A stretch of 64,000 bases of DNA from Gracilaria caudata (taxonomy: Eukaryota > Rhodophyta > Florideophyceae > Gracilariales > Gracilariaceae): assembly GCA_030374735.1 (NCBI GenBank), contig JASCIV010000024.1:1-64000 (forward strand), read 5' to 3'. Below, piece by piece: positions 61,301 to 64,000 of this stretch (position 1 is its first letter; each line of letters opens with the position of its first letter). A model generated the notes under the pieces. It was given only the letters and a program-made list of their open reading frames with translations. It ran no database searches and had not been told where the DNA came from. The position numbers and the translations under genes are program-made.

Positions 61301-64000
61301 TCTTGTCAGACAGATCGAAGAAATTAGCTCACTTCATGACCTTCCAGTGTTCTTCCCTGGTTCTGAACGCTCTTTGCCGCTAGACTGTGGAGCACTAAGC
61401 AATCATATTCAAGGAAATCTGCGTAAGCTTCTTGCCACTCTATCTCATCGTTTCGCGATGAGAGCTGCCGAGACATCTCAAACTTGCTATAAGGACATAT
61501 CAGTGGCATTATCAGTCCTCAAACACGCAACGAATAGCAATGGCATGGGTAACTTGTTAGAGCTACAGAGGATCAAGGAGAAATATATCCCAGGACTAAG
61601 CTCAGCTATAGGTAACCTCGAATCTTTGGAGATCAAGTTTGAAGACATATCCTTGCGTCTCAACGATAGTTCATTTTTCAAGCCAAAGTCAACCGAGACG
61701 TGGATTCTAGTGGATAGTCTGAAATCGCATTTTCGAGAACTGTTAAGTACCTACGATCAACGAAGCAAATCTGTGCTTCTAAACAAGAACATCTTGCTTC
61801 AAAAGTACGAAGAAGAGAGAAAGTTGCACCAGAAGAAATTGACGATTTTGTTCGAAGACTTTCAGACAATCCGGAACGATGTTGCCGGTAGGGAAGGTTT
61901 CATCGAGTCTGAAGTGCTTCTCCAGGATCTTGAACATCAATTAACTCTCCTAGATAGCCGAGGAGAAGATTTGGAACGAATCGGGAAAGCTCTCGAGAGT
62001 AATCACCTGCCAGAAAGAAAGGCGGCTGAGAATGTACTCCAAGAGCTTCAAAAGGTAAAGAAAGGAATCCAGCGACTGAAAGGAGTTGAACAATGCGTAC
62101 GAAGTATGTTAGGAAAGTCTTTCAAGTCTGTCGAACCTAACTCTTTGAAGGACGAGCTCGAATGTCTTCAGAAAGAAGTGGTTGCTATTGCCAAAGGGAC
62201 GGGAGCAAAACGGGAAGCCAATCGCTTGGGCGAATTGATAGCGAAATATATCATGGCAAACTCACTTCTAGTGGATCTCTGGTCCGTGGAGCTTTCGCCT
62301 CCACGCGAAAGGGACCTGCTACAACGCTTTTTCGGTCAATCTTATCCAGAGGTCCAACTTGGAGACACACCACTCAGTCTTTTGTGGGAGTTGAATCTAA
62401 GTGACCATAGCAGCTATTTACGCAATGTTCTCGAAAACGCGGCAGGTGAAGCGGCGTTGTGCGACTTTCTTAACAATATCGTTAAGACATGGACCGGACG
62501 AAAATGTTCGTTCTCGTTTCACAATGGTATTGCAGTCTTGCAAGATATTCCAGACCTACTGAATGATCTCGATGAACATCTACAGGCCTTGGAAACTATG
62601 CAAAGCTCACGGCACGCAAGACTGTTTGAATCGGAGCGCGTAATGTGGGAAAGACGCCTTTCTGAATGTCATTCGGATCTTGAAATGCTAGTCGATGTTC
62701 AGTCTCAATGGGCTCATCTTTACAGTCTGTTTGGGCGAGACGAAAGCTCTGGCGTCGTCTCACGTGGACTCCGTGCCGAACTTCAAGAGGAGTTCAATGT
62801 CTTTTCCAATGTACACATTCGTTTTGTGGGCGTTGGAAGACAGCTCGAATCCGCACAAGGGATACTCGAAGGTTTGGAAAGAATAGAAGGTCTGGCGGAT
62901 ATGCTAGCTGAGCTAAAGGGTGTGATTAGGGGACTCTCGAAGTTCCTGGAAACGCAAAGATCACTTTTTCCCAGGTTCTTTTTTCTTTCAGACAATGACC
63001 TGTTGCAAGTACTTTCTGTTACGTACCAAGATCTTGGCAGCATTTCATCACACATAGGAAAGCTCTTTCCCGGTGTTTCCCGTCTTGTATTCGAGAAGAA
63101 TGGACACATCACCGAGATATCGAGAATTGAGTCGAAAGAAGATGAAGCCATATCATTCATTGACCCTGTATGTGTTTCGGGACGTGACAGCATAACAGAA
63201 TGGCTCACTCGCCTTCAGGGCGTCATTGAAGAATCTTTGAAACGGTCGCTTCTCGAAGCCGTGAATATCTTCCTTTCTCTATATTCGGAAGTATCCAATG
63301 CTTCCCTTCCTACGTTAATCCAGAAATGTCTTAGAATTCCAGCGCAAGTGTGTCTGTTGGGTTCCAAAGTCGTTTTCGCTCACGTTATTGAAAGCTCTAT
63401 GAAAGATGGTACGGGAGAAACGGTTTACAACCAAATGTTAGACCGTTTTTCTGACATTCTCTTAGAACTGAGCTGTATAGCTTCCACTGCAAATTATGTT
63501 CAAGGGCTTGGCAGAAGGAACGATCTACTGCGAGACCAGGTTTTGAAGGAAGTTGTGTATCAGCGTGATTTCGTTCGCCGACTGCAGAAGGCGGGTGTGA
63601 CAAACCCTTTGACTCACCTTTGGAACCATGAAGTACGATACTATGCAATCTACGAGCAAGATTCCGATAAAATAATGGCTCTTCAACTTCGTTGCGCATC
63701 TGCGACCTTTGATTATGGTTGGGAATATCTTGGAATAGGGGATACACTGGTACATACTAGCGTTACTTCGCGTTGTTTTTTGTCTTTAAGTGAAGCCCTA
63801 CGAAGAGGCTTCGGCGGAAGTCCTTTTGGCCCGGCGGGTACTGGAAAGACAGAGACCGTAAAAGCTTTGGGAAGAATGCATGGACGATTTGTGGCCGTGT
63901 TCAACTGTGATGAATCTTTCGACTCTGTGTCAGTTGGTAGAATCCTAGCTGGGGCATGTCGAGTTGGATGCTGGGTTTGTTTCGACGAGTTTAATCGTCT
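58398..64000 (+). CDS. cytoplasmic dynein heavy chain, 5' part (runs off the window)
   Basis: An open frame of 1,867 complete codons from ATG 58398, with no stop or intron. It has the dynein tail and linker (about 1-1780). AAA1 follows, with 'FDYGWEYLGIGDTLVHTSVTSRCFL', Walker A GPAGTGKT (1811-1818), the next segment 'VKALGRMHGRFVAVFNCDESFD', and Walker B CFDEFNRL at the window end. The P-loop context fits cytoplasmic dynein-1 ('SPFGPAGTGKTES VKALG...GRFV..FNCDE.FD') and not axonemal types. It is the minus-end microtubule motor for spindle and vesicle transport; the motor's remaining AAA domains lie outside. A later ATG could be used, but the length fits (P-loop at about 1900 in animals). Confidence 0.96.
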   Translation, partial: MEYDTVATTLSSLGINDPKQAISSVEDGAMALLKLSAGSSIALLRRGKKYDALVLGSQADCPVPSLRAMLESAVLPLSDTYAAKVGVALPERDTLRKRIKEASVALDMIAKGRLVSVDPPEFPLNVQVKKFVQDGAASIDDIPEQFIDDNSVLNQLQANVRTWSLAIDRTVQIARDGPRTVLSVEEETVFWSSLDSALLSAQKSLASKPVKISLEILGRKRRATGFLLNATSSVDSSRRKAAAVLKFLHGLPLLSMRTTDDIQTLKRGVAELLEHVVTKLRMSSLSIERVLSLTDAMASDVSRAMQRILLVDGGLLSLPYKQFANVFEACCELFEIWETGFDHCRKVARDSARKMREALPPRQKPPLKDLQKHLMQVHELRSDHHDIRSVLVFLSSRQRVPLSLVEILDRGLAKLVDECKSLNHFDLKTKEQMFWDEKRARYRSIVSKIEERLAANYEDISKNATTFDELAASLKGFKCILGKSFMVSVITNAASSVLELGSKALSILKKRYRVMTERLACDKLNSSLAICTFLSESRLLSRRVSSMDMNLKDICGESNIPYILDVREFSAEIQRFGRKVNPSEKFLSWVKQIATDELCFPLFALVKKPVGQSHILPSLSSETIRVFEVVSCVRQDRELHAVFSAKHLDLARRSKSLLAVHSKIDEALRCFNRTCFSVSAMEHTQFLRLFCLLQTKLDKVYALLEKGFQMHWNHSLRELDIYSTEVLEQCSSLCYGAQVLLECDRVMGDSLINLKGIFPSLSRGSLSEEARVCVLNEFQAFSGAKETIVGRFTDFDVESYLHTIWMPLVTESVLEILTKLQHCWLKALNTNDLLLPTIFIDAGSSSGQRLISCTPDVVDFELLFYQSLGHVHNVFMKFLSTGFERIFRTKDNWMPSCYGFVTFHMQSVSTLINPSRRQGPFSAIGELRIRVCERLGQWNIYKRFLLIDETSIPSLEHGLSELPKILEFLVRQIEEISSLHDLPVFFPGSERSLPLDCGALSNHIQGNLRKLLATLSHRFAMRAAETSQTCYKDISVALSVLKHATNSNGMGNLLELQRIKEKYIPGLSSAIGNLESLEIKFEDISLRLNDSSFFKPKSTETWILVDSLKSHFRELLSTYDQRSKSVLLNKNILLQKYEEERKLHQKKLTILFEDFQTIRNDVAGREGFIESEVLLQDLEHQLTLLDSRGEDLERIGKALESNHLPERKAAENVLQELQKVKKGIQRLKGVEQCVRSMLGKSFKSVEPNSLKDELECLQKEVVAIAKGTGAKREANRLGELIAKYIMANSLLVDLWSVELSPPRERDLLQRFFGQSYPEVQLGDTPLSLLWELNLSDHSSYLRNVLENAAGEAALCDFLNNIVKTWTGRKCSFSFHNGIAVLQDIPDLLNDLDEHLQALETMQSSRHARLFESERVMWERRLSECHSDLEMLVDVQSQWAHLYSLFGRDESSGVVSRGLRAELQEEFNVFSNVHIRFVGVGRQLESAQGILEGLERIEGLADMLAELKGVIRGLSKFLETQRSLFPRFFFLSDNDLLQVLSVTYQDLGSISSHIGKLFPGVSRLVFEKNGHITEISRIESKEDEAISFIDPVCVSGRDSITEWLTRLQGVIEESLKRSLLEAVNIFLSLYSEVSNASLPTLIQKCLRIPAQVCLLGSKVVFAHVIESSMKDGTGETVYNQMLDRFSDILLELSCIASTANYVQGLGRRNDLLRDQVLKEVVYQRDFVRRLQKAGVTNPLTHLWNHEVRYYAIYEQDSDKIMALQLRCASATFDYGWEYLGIGDTLVHTSVTSRCFLSLSEALRRGFGGSPFGPAGTGKTETVKALGRMHGRFVAVFNCDESFDSVSVGRILAGACRVGCWVCFDEFNR

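Noticed and set aside
1..64000. CRISPR array, rRNA genes, phage or bacterial operon
   Set aside because: No regularly spaced repeats, no rRNA signature and a clearly eukaryotic gene set with spliceosomal introns.

Overview
The window is nuclear DNA from a eukaryotic, plastid-bearing microbe. It is the start of a contig, because bases 1-16 match the end of the Nextera transposase mosaic end. Spliceosomal introns are few and short (seven found, 65-122 bp), with GT(A/G)(C/A)G donors and TACTAAC-like branch points. Four proteins (MsrB, YbeY, a PHR2-type photolyase homolog and an unnamed one-helix protein) start with a transit-like peptide carrying an early Phe in an 'AF(V/I)' context, which is typical of red algal and glaucophyte plastid import. 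With the low intron density this suggests a unicellular red alga or a close relative. The species cannot be named from the sequence.

Layout. 0-13 kb: seven genes, all on the minus strand (hypothetical, TMEM198-like membrane protein, tubulin cofactor B, secreted Cu/Zn superoxide dismutase, GT2 cellulose-synthase-like enzyme, YbaB/EbfC protein, MsrB). 12-27 kb: gene-poor, with a 500-bp hAT-type MITE, microsatellites, a tRNA-Val(AAC), a second TMEM198-like protein, coiled-coil proteins, an F-box/LRR protein and a Uma2-type (PD-(D/E)XK) nuclease homolog of bacterial character. 27-32 kb: PHR2, a plastid membrane protein, a rearranged tandem duplication, YKT6 with a 10-nt microexon, and complex I subunit NDUFA5. 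32-40 kb: two BAR-like paralogs, a membrane RING protein, an Erv1-type sulfhydryl oxidase, a VMA21-like protein and TRMO. 40-47 kb: two divergent ABCA half-transporters. 47-64 kb: RTF1, plastid YbeY, eIF3d, a coiled-coil protein, NMD3 and the first 1,867 codons of a cytoplasmic dynein heavy chain that runs off the end in one open frame.

Most genes are unrelated housekeeping functions: mRNA transcription and translation (RTF1, eIF3d, NMD3, TRMO), plastid RNA and redox upkeep (YbeY, MsrB, possibly YbaB), secretory traffic (YKT6, VMA21, BAR proteins), mitochondria (NDUFA5, Erv1) and tubulin or motors (TBCB, dynein). No operon-like pathway cluster is visible.

The most novel material is non-coding. 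An approximately 80-bp hairpin repeat has four copies, one of which interrupts a duplicated sequence whose uninterrupted twin lies 0.4 kb away, so its borders can be read directly. A microhomology-bounded duplication/deletion joins the plastid protein gene to a YKT6 fragment. Two further short repeat families and several perfect palindromes are also present. Start codons were placed at the first in-frame ATG consistent with family alignments. All calls come from reading the sequence; no searches were run.
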